In this document: piece after piece, positions 1 to 9,330 of the stretch
Position numbering within the stretch: the stretch's first letter is position 1
Layout: each line of letters opens with the position of its first letter
Assembly (NCBI GenBank): GCA_002104905.1
Contig: MCFE01000755.1
Location: forward strand, 1 to 38,996
Source: Basidiobolus meristosporus CBS 931.73
Lineage: Eukaryota; Basidiobolomycota; Basidiobolomycetes; Basidiobolales; Basidiobolaceae
Reading direction: 5' to 3'
Length of the DNA: 38,996 nucleotides
Notes under the pieces: generated by a model
Database searches by the model: none
Told to the model about the DNA's origin: nothing
Seen by the model: only the letters and a program-made list of their open reading frames with translations
Position numbers and translations under genes: made by a program

Positions 1-635
1 ATACACCAAATTACACAGCAATCGTCAAGACTTTCCACTTAAATGTGAACGATCAGGGGGGGGGCTATATGTGATGTTAACCATGTGGAGCATACCCAGC
101 ATACTTCTTGACGGCTTGGTAGGTGCATCATCAGTTCCGCATTGAAGCGGCTTAGTAGCAATATGCCATTGATTGTTGCGTTGAAGTTGTTGTTACATCT
201 TCTCATGAGTTTTAGGATTTAGCTTGCAGGATATTAGGTGGTTCCCAGCATTAATGAAGTCCTGGATGCTATCAAAATTTTCAAATATATCTACATGACC
301 CTGAATTTTGCACGCAGCATCCTGATACCTTGCTCTGAAGATTCTTTCCATTGGCTCTAAGAAGCCCATCACAAAGTGCACACACTTTATTTTGTTGTAG
401 GTTTTGTATCAACACCTGAATGCTGCATGTATTTGGTCAATCTTACTATTTCTTGCCCAAATACTTGATTGCAATTTCTTGTGCATATTAAATGTGTCTG
501 GTCCACCAAGACCATGAAAAGGATGGGTGATACTTTTGCATGTTGCAAATTTTGTAATTATACCTACACATTGATGTAGGAATCTAAGGAGTATTGGAAG
601 TGATTTGGAGAAATAGAAGAGCTGCACAATGCTCA
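1..635 (-). pseudogene. Unrecognised coding remnant
   Basis: On the minus strand one reading frame runs from about 687 down to 193 with a single TGA (409-411). The part above about 585 consists of LTR-like scraps, so the real coding remnant is about 130 codons. The product is mixed polar and hydrophobic, with short stretches such as WARNSKIDQIHAAFRC and HFVMGFLEPMERIFRARYQD. I do not recognise a family. It carries no RT, integrase, Tnp2 or zinc-finger motif. Positions 1-192 show no frame I can support. The first 180 bases contain about six CG dinucleotides, unlike the CpG-poor elements that follow, so this may be a different or younger sequence. It abuts the copia-1 LTR and could be the tail of another transposon gene or a disrupted host gene. 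Confidence 0.3.
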
Positions 636-690
636 TTTGTATGGAAAACTCCCTTGCTACACCTGAATACTCACCTAACTGAGTCACTTT
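585..690. repeat. Rearranged copia LTR scraps
   Basis: Positions 588-617 resemble the antisense start of the 348-bp copia LTR (TATTGGAAGTGA, GGAGAA). Positions 650-690 resemble its sense start (ACCTGAATACTCACCTAACT, GTCACTT). The sense scrap lies head to head with the full antisense LTR that begins at 691. These look like remnants of an earlier LTR rearranged at the insertion point. Confidence 0.4.
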
Positions 691-1038
691 TGTTGTGAGA
701 ATTTCGGAGATATTGGAAGTGACTGGGAGAACAAGTAGATGATGTGGTTTTCACATAATGACTTATTGAATGTAAAAGTGGTATTTATACTTTTACATGA
801 ACTTGGCATAACAAACACATAGAAAAGACTTAGGAAGGTCCCAAGAGCATGTGTGCAAGGTTTGGGGCTGTTTGGACAGCATAGAATATTCTTACCAGAA
901 TATCAGGTATTCAGAACATGGAAATAAGATAAGTAAATCCCAACAAGGGATTTGGTCAGTATTCACTAGAATTTGAAGATAATGATCCAAGTACTAAATA
1001 AGATGAATATTTAGGTGGAATTACAAGTTTTTACAACA
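691..1038 (-). repeat. Copia-1 3' LTR (348 bp)
   Basis: On the plus strand this runs from TGTTGT to ACAACA, the inverted ends of the copia LTR family in this window. It aligns along its length with the LTRs at 8611-8958, 16113-16448 and 32460-32806. It lies directly downstream (in minus-strand terms) of the copia-1 RNase H region, and a purine-rich tract (GAGTGGGAG on the minus strand) sits just inside it, as expected for a polypurine tract. No target-site duplication can be tested because the other LTR is truncated. Confidence 0.85.
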
Positions 1039-2000
1039 CTCCCACTCAACTAAATGTTTGTACTGACTAGTCCTAATATTGACCTAAGATATTCAAACTT
1101 GCCTCTAGCTAATGGCTTGGTAGATATGTTGGCAATCCTTTCATCTGTAGGACAGTAAGCTAAGTTAACTAAGTTATTCTCTATAGCTTCACATATGAAA
1201 TGATGTCTAATATCTATGTGCATGGCTCTAGCATGAGAAGCTGGACTTCTACTAAGTTGTATACATCCTTGATTATCTTGAAATAAAGGAATAGGCATTT
1301 TTTGACATGAACCTAAATTCTGCCATTGTGGTAGAAAGTGCCATGGTTGGTTGCTTTCTTAAATTCCATGAAATTGCTCCTTTACAGTAAAGAAAAGTGT
1401 ATCCTATGGTGGATCTTTGTCTTCTAAATTTTGTCCCCAATCAGCATCAGAGTATCCTAAAGATTTTGTTCTGAATACATATAGGTGTACCTTTAGCAAA
1501 TATCAGCAGTTTCTTTTAGGTATCTAAAAATCAGCTTAACTGTTGCAATATGTTCAGATCCATAGTTCTGATTATGCTGGCTGACAACCTCCACTGAATA
1601 TAAAGTAATAGGCGTTTTTTGACATAGGCCTAAATCTGTAAAAAGCTTTCTTAACCACATTACTTCTTTTGTAGCTTCACAGGCTGCCATGTACTCTGCC
1701 TCTGCGGTAGAAAGTGCTATGGTTGGTTGCTTTCTTTAAAAAAATGAAATTGCTCCTTTACAGTAAAGAAAGGTTTATCCTGTGGTGGATCTTCTGTCTT
1801 CCAAATTTGGTCCCAATCAGCATCAGAGTATCCCACAAGATCCTGTTCTGAATTCTTATAAGTGTATATTAAGCAGATATCAGTGGTTCCTTTTAGGTAT
1901 CTAAAAATCTGCTTAACTGCTGCAATATGATCAGATCCATAGTTCTGATTATGTTGGTTGACAACTCCCACTGAATATGAGATATCTGGACGTGTTCCAA
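1039..2000 (-). pseudogene. Copia-1 RNase H region, partly tandemly duplicated
   Basis: This is the C-terminal end of the copia-1 polyprotein, which in the family encodes RNase H removing the RNA template during reverse transcription. Visible on the minus strand are GTRPDISYSVGVVNQHNQNY, VGYSDADW, AACEATKEVMWLRKLF and the terminal SPASHARAMHIDIRHHFI stretch, all typical of Ty1/copia RNase H. Stops and frame changes break it many times. The segment 1281-1977 is an imperfect tandem duplication, so the middle of the domain occurs twice. It continues into the RT region at about 2010. Confidence 0.85.
1281..1977. repeat. Imperfect tandem duplication inside copia-1 RNase H
   Basis: Unit 1 (1281-1601) and unit 2 (1602-1977) are direct repeats. 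Each begins with an ATAGGC(A/G)TTTTTTGACAT stretch and ends with CCACTGAATAT. Unit 1 lacks a segment of about 65 bp that unit 2 keeps (the part encoding the EATKEVMWLRKLF stretch). The units differ by scattered substitutions, so the duplication is old. Confidence 0.75.
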
Positions 2001-2009
2001 GCATAATAT

Positions 2010-2840
2010 ACATCAGACTGCCAACCATAGATTGATAAGGAAAGTCAGGGCTTTCAGATGGCACCAAGCTCTCTTATTTGGTTGAGTTTTGACCAAGTTA
2101 AGGTTTGTCTCCATTGGGGTAGCTGCCAGTTTACAGTCTTCCATTTGGTACTTCTTTAGTATATCTTGAATATACTTGGATTGGCTTAGGGTAATAGTCT
2201 GGGTACTTCTGTCTATGGAGAACTTTATCCCTAAGTAGTAAATCAGTTCTTCTGGATTGGACATCTTGAGCTCTTTAGATAGGCTGGATTAAGTCTCTTC
2301 CAATGCTTCTAGGTTATTGGCGGATATAATAAGATCATTCACATATAGAGCTAAGCAAATTGGATTTACTCAACCTGGCTTATAGTATGTACTAAAGTCA
2401 GCATTACTCCTTTTGAAACTCAAAGATTTCAGATAAGAATCTATCTGGCAGTTCCAGGCTCTCAGTGATTGTTGCAGTCCATAAAGAGACTTTTAAGCTT
2501 GAAGACTAAGTGTGGGTTATCTTGGTCAACAAAACCATTAGGCCAGCTCATATACATATCCTCATCAAGTTCTCTATCCAAAATGCTGCTTTTATATCCA
2601 TTTGATGTATCAATAACTTATATCTGTCTGCAATAGCCAATATTAATTTGATGGAAATAAACTTGGCCACCTATGCAAATATCTTCAAATAGTCAAATCC
2701 TTTTATTTCAGAGTATCCTGAGGCCACAAGTCTTGCTTTGTGTCTTTCAATTGTACCATCAGCCTTGTATGTTGTCTTAGAAGGCCCATCTGCATCCAAT
2801 TGATTTTTGGTTGATTGGTAATTTGACAAAGTCCCAAGTT
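2010..2840 (-). pseudogene. Copia-1 reverse transcriptase, degenerate
   Basis: This is the RT domain of the copia-1 polyprotein. Minus-strand reading gives SNPEELIYYLGIKFSID and SQSKYIQDILKKYQMEDCK (the RT thumb and connection typical of Ty1/copia) at 2070-2264. Further upstream are the DVKAAFL and LKQSL regions (about 2460-2600) and the RT start near 2700-2830. The catalytic YVDD box reads Y-V-N-D at about 2336-2350, a G-to-A type change that removes an essential Asp. Several frameshifts and stops are present. The region cannot encode a working enzyme. Confidence 0.85.
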
Positions 2841-3270
2841 TGATTTTCCATCAGGGCCTGATATTCCGCAGTCATTGCAGATCTCTAAAGCTTGTCTGAG
2901 GGCTATTTAGGGCCTCTGTTACAGTCTGGGGCTCATCAATATGGACTGAATAGTTATAGGCAAAGTTTGTACCCTCATTGATATAGTAATTTGGGCTATT
3001 TCTTGTCTGGTTGGATCTCCAGGCATTTGATACTGGAATGATCACTTCTGGGATATTCCTGGGCACTGATTCAGGCTGAACCAATGTTGTAGAGTCCTCT
3101 GGAGTGAAAAATATTTCATTGTTTTGCTCTGATTTGATTCTGACAATTGGTGGACTTGAGATCAGATTCTTGTCATCATCTTATGTTGTTTTTTGTGAAA
3201 ATTTTGAGTTTTCATCAAACAAAACATATCTGGACTTGATTGGCTTCTTTCCTTAGTATTGTAGAGTCTG
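2841..3270 (-). pseudogene. Copia-1 integrase-RT linker, degenerate
   Basis: The minus strand encodes a polar, Asn/Ser/Thr-rich linker (a 70-codon piece at 2872-3084 contains EVIIPVSNAWRSNQTRNSP). The same linker lies at 11679-12014 in copia-2, nearly identical in sequence. It joins integrase to RT in the copia order gag-PR-IN-RT-RH. No catalytic motif is expected here. Confidence 0.75.
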
Positions 3271-4110
3271 TATGTTTTACTCTCATTGCAGTGACCCAAA
3301 AATATGCATTTTACACTTTTTGGCTCATATTTTGACTAATTTCTGGGCAGGTTTCTTGGCATATGCTGCACACCCAAATGTTCTGAGATATTCTGCACTT
3401 AGTCTGTATGTACACCATGCTTCAAATGGAGTAGAAGCACTACATTTTTGGCTATAACTCTTATTTCTAAGGTATACTGCTAGAGCAACTGATTCTGCCC
3501 AAAAATCATAGGATAACTTTTGATCATGGATCCTAAATAGTGCTGTATCTGTTACTGATAGATTTGCATGTTCTGCTACTCCAGTTTGCTGTGGGGAATA
3601 TGGTACAGTAGTGTCTTGCTTTATCCCTTGAATTTTGCACAAGTGGATGAAGTGTTTTGAGGTATATATCCACCATTGTCAGTGTATATTTGGTTAATTT
3701 TACACCAGTTTCTTTCTCCATCAAGACTTCAAGCACCCTGAGCTTAGACAGAGCTTCTTCCTTTCTCTCTAGGAAGTAGACCCATGTTTATTGCTTATAA
3801 TCATCAATATAAGTGATTAACTACTTTGTCCCATCAAAGGATGAATTTTGCATAGGTCAACACAGATCTGCATGAATCAGATCTAATCTTGTCTTAGTAT
3901 TAATTATCCCAGAGTTCTTGAACAGTTGTCTGGCTTGTTTCCCATACATGCAGGCTTCACAGTGCTCCAAATTAGCTGGGGGATCATTGTTACTCCTGAG
4001 ATTAGCTGATCATTGGTCACTTTTGCAAATAATCAAAATTGATGTGTCCAAATCTCTTGTCCCAAAGCAGGGTGTTTCTTCATCTAAGCCACAAATGTTG
4101 GCTTCTAGTT
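3271..4110 (-). pseudogene. Copia-1 integrase, degenerate
   Basis: This is the integrase core of the copia-1 polyprotein. The minus-strand piece at 3325-3642 contains GIKQDTTVPYSPQQTGVAEHAN, the conserved region around the third catalytic acidic residue, followed by LSYDFWAESVALAVYLRN and the FGCAAYAKKP stretch. In intact copia elements the motif is PQQNG-x-AER, whereas here it reads PQQTGVAEH. The zinc-binding HHCC pre-integrase region lies at about 3900-4100. Frames change near 3530-3740 and near 3770. The homologous region of copia-2 is 12060-12870. Confidence 0.85.
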
Positions 4111-4600
4111 ATCATGGAATACATGTCAAGTTCTATAGATTCTGATCACTGATACCAGAAGCAAAATGGTTACTTTTCTGATCAGTGATCCTGCATCAAA
4201 AATTTTCAAAGCTAAAACTGAGTCCTTCTGCAGCGGCCTTGCTTACAGATAGTAAGTTCTTGGCTATTTCTGGTTCACAGTCACTTTTATTAATGTAGGT
4301 GTATAGCTTCTCTCACTGCTTATGGCATCCTTCACTGGTTCTAAGATATACTTGGAGAGTTCCTGCTCTCACTGCATCAAGTGTTCTATTGTTGCCCACC
4401 AAAGTTTTCCTGATTGGATTCTCTTGATTTTGTATAAAAGTGCCTTTTGATGTTTAAAGTCTTGAGATGCTCCAGAGTTAATGTACTGCATCTGAGAGTC
4501 CTTGCTTGTGCTCATTTTTATTGCAGATACAAGAAGTCCATCTTCTGTTGTTGCACCATTTCTGTAGTCAGGCTTCTTTAGCTGATTATCTCTTGTTTTG
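4111..4600 (-). pseudogene. Copia-1 protease region, degenerate
   Basis: By comparison with copia-2 (12879-13260) this is the aspartic protease region. The active-site box (family consensus DSGA) reads N-S-G-A at about 4461-4482, so the catalytic Asp is replaced by Asn through one transition. The frame is interrupted. Nearby minus-strand sequence also shows the gag-protease junction (DNQLKKPDYRNGATTEDG). Confidence 0.7.
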
Positions 4601-5348
4601 AAGCACAGGTCTTATGTGTGTCCTTTCCTTTTGCAGTAGTAGAAAAACATATTGCTGTGGCCCTTGAAAATTCTTGAGTACCTCATCCATTAGGAATCAT
4701 TGCTTAATAATGCATTTTCTTCTTCCTTCCTCTTGGCACAGGATGTTCTTAATTCTTCATTCAGGAGCCTAAGATATATAAAATTAAAGGTCAAATCTCA
4801 TTTCTGGACTCTAAGGCCCATAGAAGGCACTGAAACACATTTGTCAGGCTATTCCAGATGGTAACTGGCACAGCATTTTCTGTAGTTGGTACACCCACAG
4901 ATTCCATCATGTTCATCAGTTGGGTAATTCTGTTAATTAAATTTCTCATATCTTCTTCTGACAGCATCTTTGTAGTTATGAATATCAACCTACAATACAT
5001 TCTCTTAGCATCTGAGCATGACTGGTGTGTGTCGTTGAATGCCTTCCAGGTATTCTTTGCAGTTTTTGTACTTGAGCATTGAATTAGAAATTTGTCTTTC
5101 ATATTAAGGCAAATGCAGTTAAAGGCACATTCATATTTCTTCTGGTACTTTGAGGCTTCCATTACCACATTTTAGGAGGGCATTCTTCTCCCATGACAAT
5201 ATCCCATAGACCTCTTTCTTGTAGCAGCATCTTCATCCACACCTTCCACACCTGGTAGTTAGATCCTTCAAACTTTTCAGTTGAGGGAAAGATACCAGTA
5301 CCAGCGGTAGTAGATATTGCAGAGAGTGACAGCTTGGGGCACATTACC
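4601..5348 (-). pseudogene. Copia-1 gag, degenerate
   Basis: This is the gag of a copia element, which forms the virus-like particle and binds template RNA. The 125-codon piece at 4791-5168 contains YECAFNCICLNMKDKFLIQC, KNTWKAFNDTHQSCSDAKRM and the LINRITQLMNMMESVGVPTT stretch, matching the copia-2 gag. The piece at 5162-5392 holds the N-terminus (FEGSNYQVWKVWMKMLLQER, a typical copia gag start). A zinc-knuckle remnant (YYCKRKGHT) lies near 4620-4660 and is followed by a stop. The start codon corresponding to the copia-2 ATG is ATA here. Between LTR and gag is a short leader at about 5320-5348. Confidence 0.85.
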
Positions 5349-5488
5349 TGTTGTAAGAGTCTTGGAGATATTGGAAGTGATTGGGAAAACAAGTAGATTA
5401 TGTGATTTTCACTTCAGGATATATTCAACATAAAAGTAGCACTTATACTTTTGTATGATCTTGGCATACAAGCACATAGTATAGGCTC
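5349..5488 (-). repeat. Copia-1 5' LTR, truncated (about 140 of 348 bp)
   Basis: It starts with TGTTGTAAGAGTCTTGGAGA and follows the LTR family to about 5488 (CACATAGTATAGGCT), where it stops abruptly and runs into another copia's protease. The missing part would be its sense-orientation start (U3). Confidence 0.8.
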
Positions 5489-6300
5489 TAGACCAACAGG
5501 CAATAGCTTACAGTGCAGAGTTGTCTCCCAGATAAACCTTTGTTACAGGAATAGTCTTTAAGTTGGTCAGCCACCCCTCAGCACCACATATATGCTGCAG
5601 TGCTCCAGAGTCAATGTATCATTCATTACTACAATTACTTGTACTCTCTTGTACAGTTACAAATAACTGCTCTTTTGAGGTTATATGGATTGCCTGCTCT
5701 AGTCTCTGCTTTTGTCTGCTTATTTCTTCTTGCATTCTCTTGCCCAGTGTCCTGGCCACCCAGAGTACTTACAGCAATCTGGCTTTCTTTGGTTCTGTAC
5801 TTCTCCTTCTTTTCTGTGTGCCTTTCAGAGCTGAGTAAAGCTTCCTCTTCAATTCACTCTGCTTGGTCATTACATCTGAATTCTTTATGGGGGAGTCTTT
5901 GGCAACCTAATCTAAGGTCAGATTGTCATCTCTACTTTCAAGAGAAAGTATGAGTGGCTCATACTTATCTGGTAGCTGCAAAGCAGAAGAGTATCTTCTC
6001 TTCATCATCTATACCAGCATGGATACTATAAAGCTCTCTACAGGTGTCTCTATGTTAGTGATGAGTGTTGGCAAGTCATCCTCTGGCTTCTCCCTCATAC
6101 TCAAGAACTTGCTTTCTAGATAATACATGTTTAATATTGACTTTTCTCTGAAGAGCTTCTCTGAGGATTCCCATGTTGCTTTATCATTATTAGAAGCATG
6201 AATTTGACCAATGAAGGAGTCCTGCACACTTATACATATGGCAAAAAATGCTTATCTCTCCATTCTTGAAACTTTTGAACTTATTTAGAAACACTGGAAG
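5489..6300 (-). pseudogene. Second-family copia gag-protease fragment (copia-B)
   Basis: Minus-strand reading gives a gag stretch at 6009-6227 (STWESSEKLFREKSILNMYY, SKFLSMREKPEDDLPTLI), typical of Ty1/copia gag but not alignable base by base with copia-1. A zinc-knuckle remnant follows near 5720-5760 (CKYSGWPGHWARECKK), in which the second Cys appears to be Ser. A protease start follows at about 5505-5600 with an intact DSGA active site and the VYLGDNS motif. A stop follows LGDNSAL at once, where copia-1 LTR sequence begins. Several frame changes lie between the blocks. This marks a copia family distinct from the others in the window. Confidence 0.7.
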
Positions 6301-6301
6301 A

Positions 6302-6465
6302 GACTAAATCCAGCCTATCTGATGAGCTCTAGATGTGTAAGATATGAGAGCGCAGTCATAACATAGGGATGTAGCTCCCTATAGACAGAAGTACCCAGAC
6401 AATCACCCTAAGTCAATTGGAGTGCATTGAGGATATATATAAAAGGGTTAAATAGATGACTGTAA
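6302..6465 (+). pseudogene. Copia RT fragment, highly degenerate
   Basis: Positions 6302-6465 follow the copia-4 RT sequence at 30779-30945 block by block: AGCCTATCT, then TATAGACAGAAGT, CCCAGA, CCCTAAG, GATATA and AAATAGA. A few small insertions are present. It ends exactly where the Tnp2 left border CCCTATG begins (6466), so it looks like the target into which T1 inserted. Confidence 0.65.
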
Positions 6466-8498
6466 CCCTATGAAGAATAATTTAGTCTTTCAGGATGATC
6501 CAATCAAAATCAACCACCAGAATCCTGCAACAAGGCTACCATTATGCAAGTTATTTGGAAGCATTGACCCTCTACAAAATATTCTAGTGGGATTGTGGTG
6601 GTGTTTTGCTACTGTTAGTAGTAAATGAATAATTACCTTGATGATGTTTTGATGGTTTTTAGCAAGACAAGCATGGCATATACATGATTTTAATATGAAC
6701 TACATCTATTCAAGTGGGCCTAACTGACAAATATATATAATTGCATTATGTGGTAAGAAGCTTGATGGTGTCTTGATGGCCATGATGTGACCATTGTTGG
6801 CATTATCATGGCAGTATGGCAGCCTATGGCTTGTCCTATATAAAGCTGCCATAACAATTTACCATATGGTATAGCCTTTTGACCTCCCCTTGCACTATTC
6901 ATATATTCCATTGTGCCATTGTCCTTGTTTACTGGCTTACCACTATTACCATGGGCATTCTGCCTATAGTTTGGATAAAAGATTATGCCTCCTGTTTGCT
7001 AACCTCTATATGCATGCACACCTGCTGCTACTGACACACTTATATCATCTCCAATCTATGGCTTTGTGGTGTGATATATGCAAAGTCACTTTATACCCTA
7101 TATTGCTTGTGACATATACATCATGCAAATATATGCTTATTTGCCCCATATTTTGCCATGAACACCTTATGAATATCCAGTCATGACCTTCAGGTACTTG
7201 ACCAATATATTCCTTGACCATAATGGGTCCTAGCTCCCCAGATAGGCATGTTGTCACTCTTGTTTGTGCTAGTTCTGTATCAAAAGGTGAAGAAATTGTC
7301 TTGTATCAAAGAGAAGCCTGCAACTCTTGAATAAAGTTGTGATAATGAGAATTAGCTGCTTGTTGAATTACAACTAACCTTAAAGTGCTGAACTGATTAC
7401 CCAACAATTGGGGCAGCATGATCTATTAATGCCAAAGGCATAGGTGTATCTGAGCACACATCTGTGCCCACAATCTTCAAGCTCTTACTATCTGTGCTTC
7501 ATGTGCCAACTCATCACACCCAGACTGGGAGGTAATAGCACCTGCAGCTTAACTCTTCCTCCTTTCTCCCCACACATTTGCTTTATGGAAAACTCCCAAA
7601 AGGTGAATCTGTTGAAATAAACAAGTGAGATATATACTAATTATTAGGAATTAGTGAAGTACAGAATTTTAGGATAATTGGAATCTTGTCCAAATGAGCA
7701 GATACTTGGCAAATGTACTTGTGAGACTCCCTTAATATTGACCAAATGGTTACATTTAAGTAGTTCTGCAATAATTATAAATATTATGTTGCAACTCCAT
7801 AAATCAACAAGTAAATATTGTAGAAATCATCTAAATCTGCTTTCACTCCCAATACACCTCTCTCATATTTGAACAGACACAAGGCGCAATTTTTCCTACA
7901 ATGAGGATAGAATAGAAAATGGATACAGTAGGGACAGAGATCTGCAAAGTCAGCCTTATGCTTGGAGTACACCTGCTCAAACCTTGCAACAAGCACCTGG
8001 CATAAAGTATTATATGAGCTGAGTTAGAATTGATGATTGGCTTCCAAAAAAATACACCCAAAATATACCATGTGACCCCAATGCTGCTAATCAGCTCTGG
8101 GTGTAAACTGCCTCAGAAGGCCACTTCAATAAATATGTATTCAGTCCATATAGTCCTTTGGAATATGTATATAAGTATTTGTCAGAGTTGAGGAGAATTA
8201 TTTGGGTAGCAGATACTCTGTATTATAATCCTTATTCTTTCAGATATCTGTGGTATCTCTAAGGCCTGAATTAGCTTGAAATGCCTCAGTGTGGTTTGTC
8301 ATTAGTACTAAGAGATTGTTGAAGAGCAATGCGTTGCTTGCAGTGATGCTTTGACTCAAACAGATTTCTTACATCTTAGATATCTCCAGTTTTTGACTAG
8401 TTCAATATTACAGCCAATAGCAATAAGCTGGCTGGCTTTGCTGCTGTTGCACACTGACTCCAGAATGTCATCTCCTTGGAAAGAATATGTTCTTAGTG
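6466..8498 (-). mobile_element. Tnp2-type DNA transposon T1, truncated
   Basis: It begins with CCCTATG, the same left border as T2 (8499) and T3 (35202), and follows T3 block by block to position 8498. There it stops within the transposase, exactly where the CCCTATG of T2 starts. About 580 bp of 3' non-coding sequence lies at the left (6466-7040), followed by degenerate C-terminal transposase sequence. The promoter-side two-thirds of the element is not found in the window. T1 is the most diverged of the three copies. Confidence 0.75.
7045..8498 (-). pseudogene. T1 Tnp2 transposase, C-terminal remnant
   Basis: The minus strand encodes decayed Tnp2 C-terminal sequence. The region 7784-7996 (RFEQVYSKHKADFADLCPYC) matches the T3 transposase stretch FERLYYKHKAECKDLYCFS. 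Positions 8040-8490 match the DNA encoding the T3 KPFLPRVHWKHWE and EAMHLLFNNIPI regions. The frame is broken many times. In intact relatives this part lies downstream of the GD-x-P catalytic region and binds or positions the transposase. It is not functional here. Confidence 0.7.
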
Positions 8499-8610
8499 CC
8501 CTATGAAAAATAGTTTGGTCCCACTGGTGGATCCAATCCAGATCAGCTGTCAGGATCCCATTTAAAGACCATCATATTACCAGCAACTTGGAATTAGTGA
8601 CCCTCCTAAT

Positions 8611-8958
8611 TGTTGTAAAAAATTTGTAATCCCACCTAAATATTCACCTAACTTAGTCACTTAGATCATTACCCTCATATCCTAGAGAATACTGACCAAA
8701 TTCCTTGTTGGGATTTACTTAGAATATTTTCACCAAAATACTAGGTGCCCAGAACATGAAAATTCTCAAAGTTGTCCAAACAGCCCAAACTTTGCACACA
8801 TGTTCTTGGGACCTTCCTAAGCTTATTCTATGTGTTTGTAATGCCAAGACCATGTAAAAGTATAAATACTACTTTTACATCCAATAAATCATTAAGTGAA
8901 ACCACATAATCTACTTGTCCTCCCAATCACTTCCAATATATCTAAGACTCTTACAACA
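8611..8958 (+). repeat. Solo copia LTR (348 bp) inside T2
   Basis: It runs from TGTTGTAAAA to CTTACAACA in sense orientation, the same length as the LTR at 691-1038. It interrupts T2 between CCCTCCTAAT and CTAACAATC. T3 reads continuously there (CCCTCCTGACAATC). The flanking CTAAT and CTAAC are a 5-bp target-site duplication with one change. Internal copia sequence has been lost by LTR-LTR recombination. Confidence 0.9.
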
Positions 8959-9330
8959 CTAACAATCTTATGACAGGATCACAACAGTACTTTACTAATT
9001 TTACAACCAAATAAAGGGATGAAACTTGACAAGATTTGATTGGTGTTGTGACAATATTGACATGGTATTGTTGTGGTCTTTTAGCGCTCTATAACTATTT
9101 TAAGCAGATCCAATTGGCCAGGACATCCAATTGCTTTATATGGCAAGAAACATGACAGTATTGCAACAGCCACACAGCATAACTTGATGGCATTATATTG
9201 GCAGTATGATGGCCTACAGCTGGTTCTGTATAATGCTACCATACCAATTTACCAAATGGTATTTCCTTTTTCCACCTCCCCTTGTGCATTTCATATGTTC
9301 CACTGTAGAATCACCCCTCTTTATTTGATT
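8959..9330. other. T2 3' non-coding region
   Basis: No gene is supported here. The stretch aligns with 35310-35690 of T3 and 6640-6960 of T1 (landmarks TTTTAGCGCTCTAT, GGCCAGGACATCCAATTGC, CACCTCCCCTTGTGCA). It is the non-coding region between the left border and the transposase stop. Confidence 0.65.

Noticed and set aside
3272-3457. Plus-strand 61-codon frame
   Set aside because: It lies antisense to clear copia integrase sequence and has no independent support.
5600-5953. 117-codon plus-strand frame rich in Leu, Cys and Phe
   Set aside because: It lies antisense to the copia-B gag zinc-knuckle region; hydrophobicity is expected from reversed Lys/Glu-rich coding sequence.
6820-7190. Plus-strand Tyr/Leu/His-rich frame in T1 resembling a membrane protein
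   Set aside because: It lies opposite T1 transposase and non-coding sequence, and the homologous T2 and T3 regions do not keep the frame.
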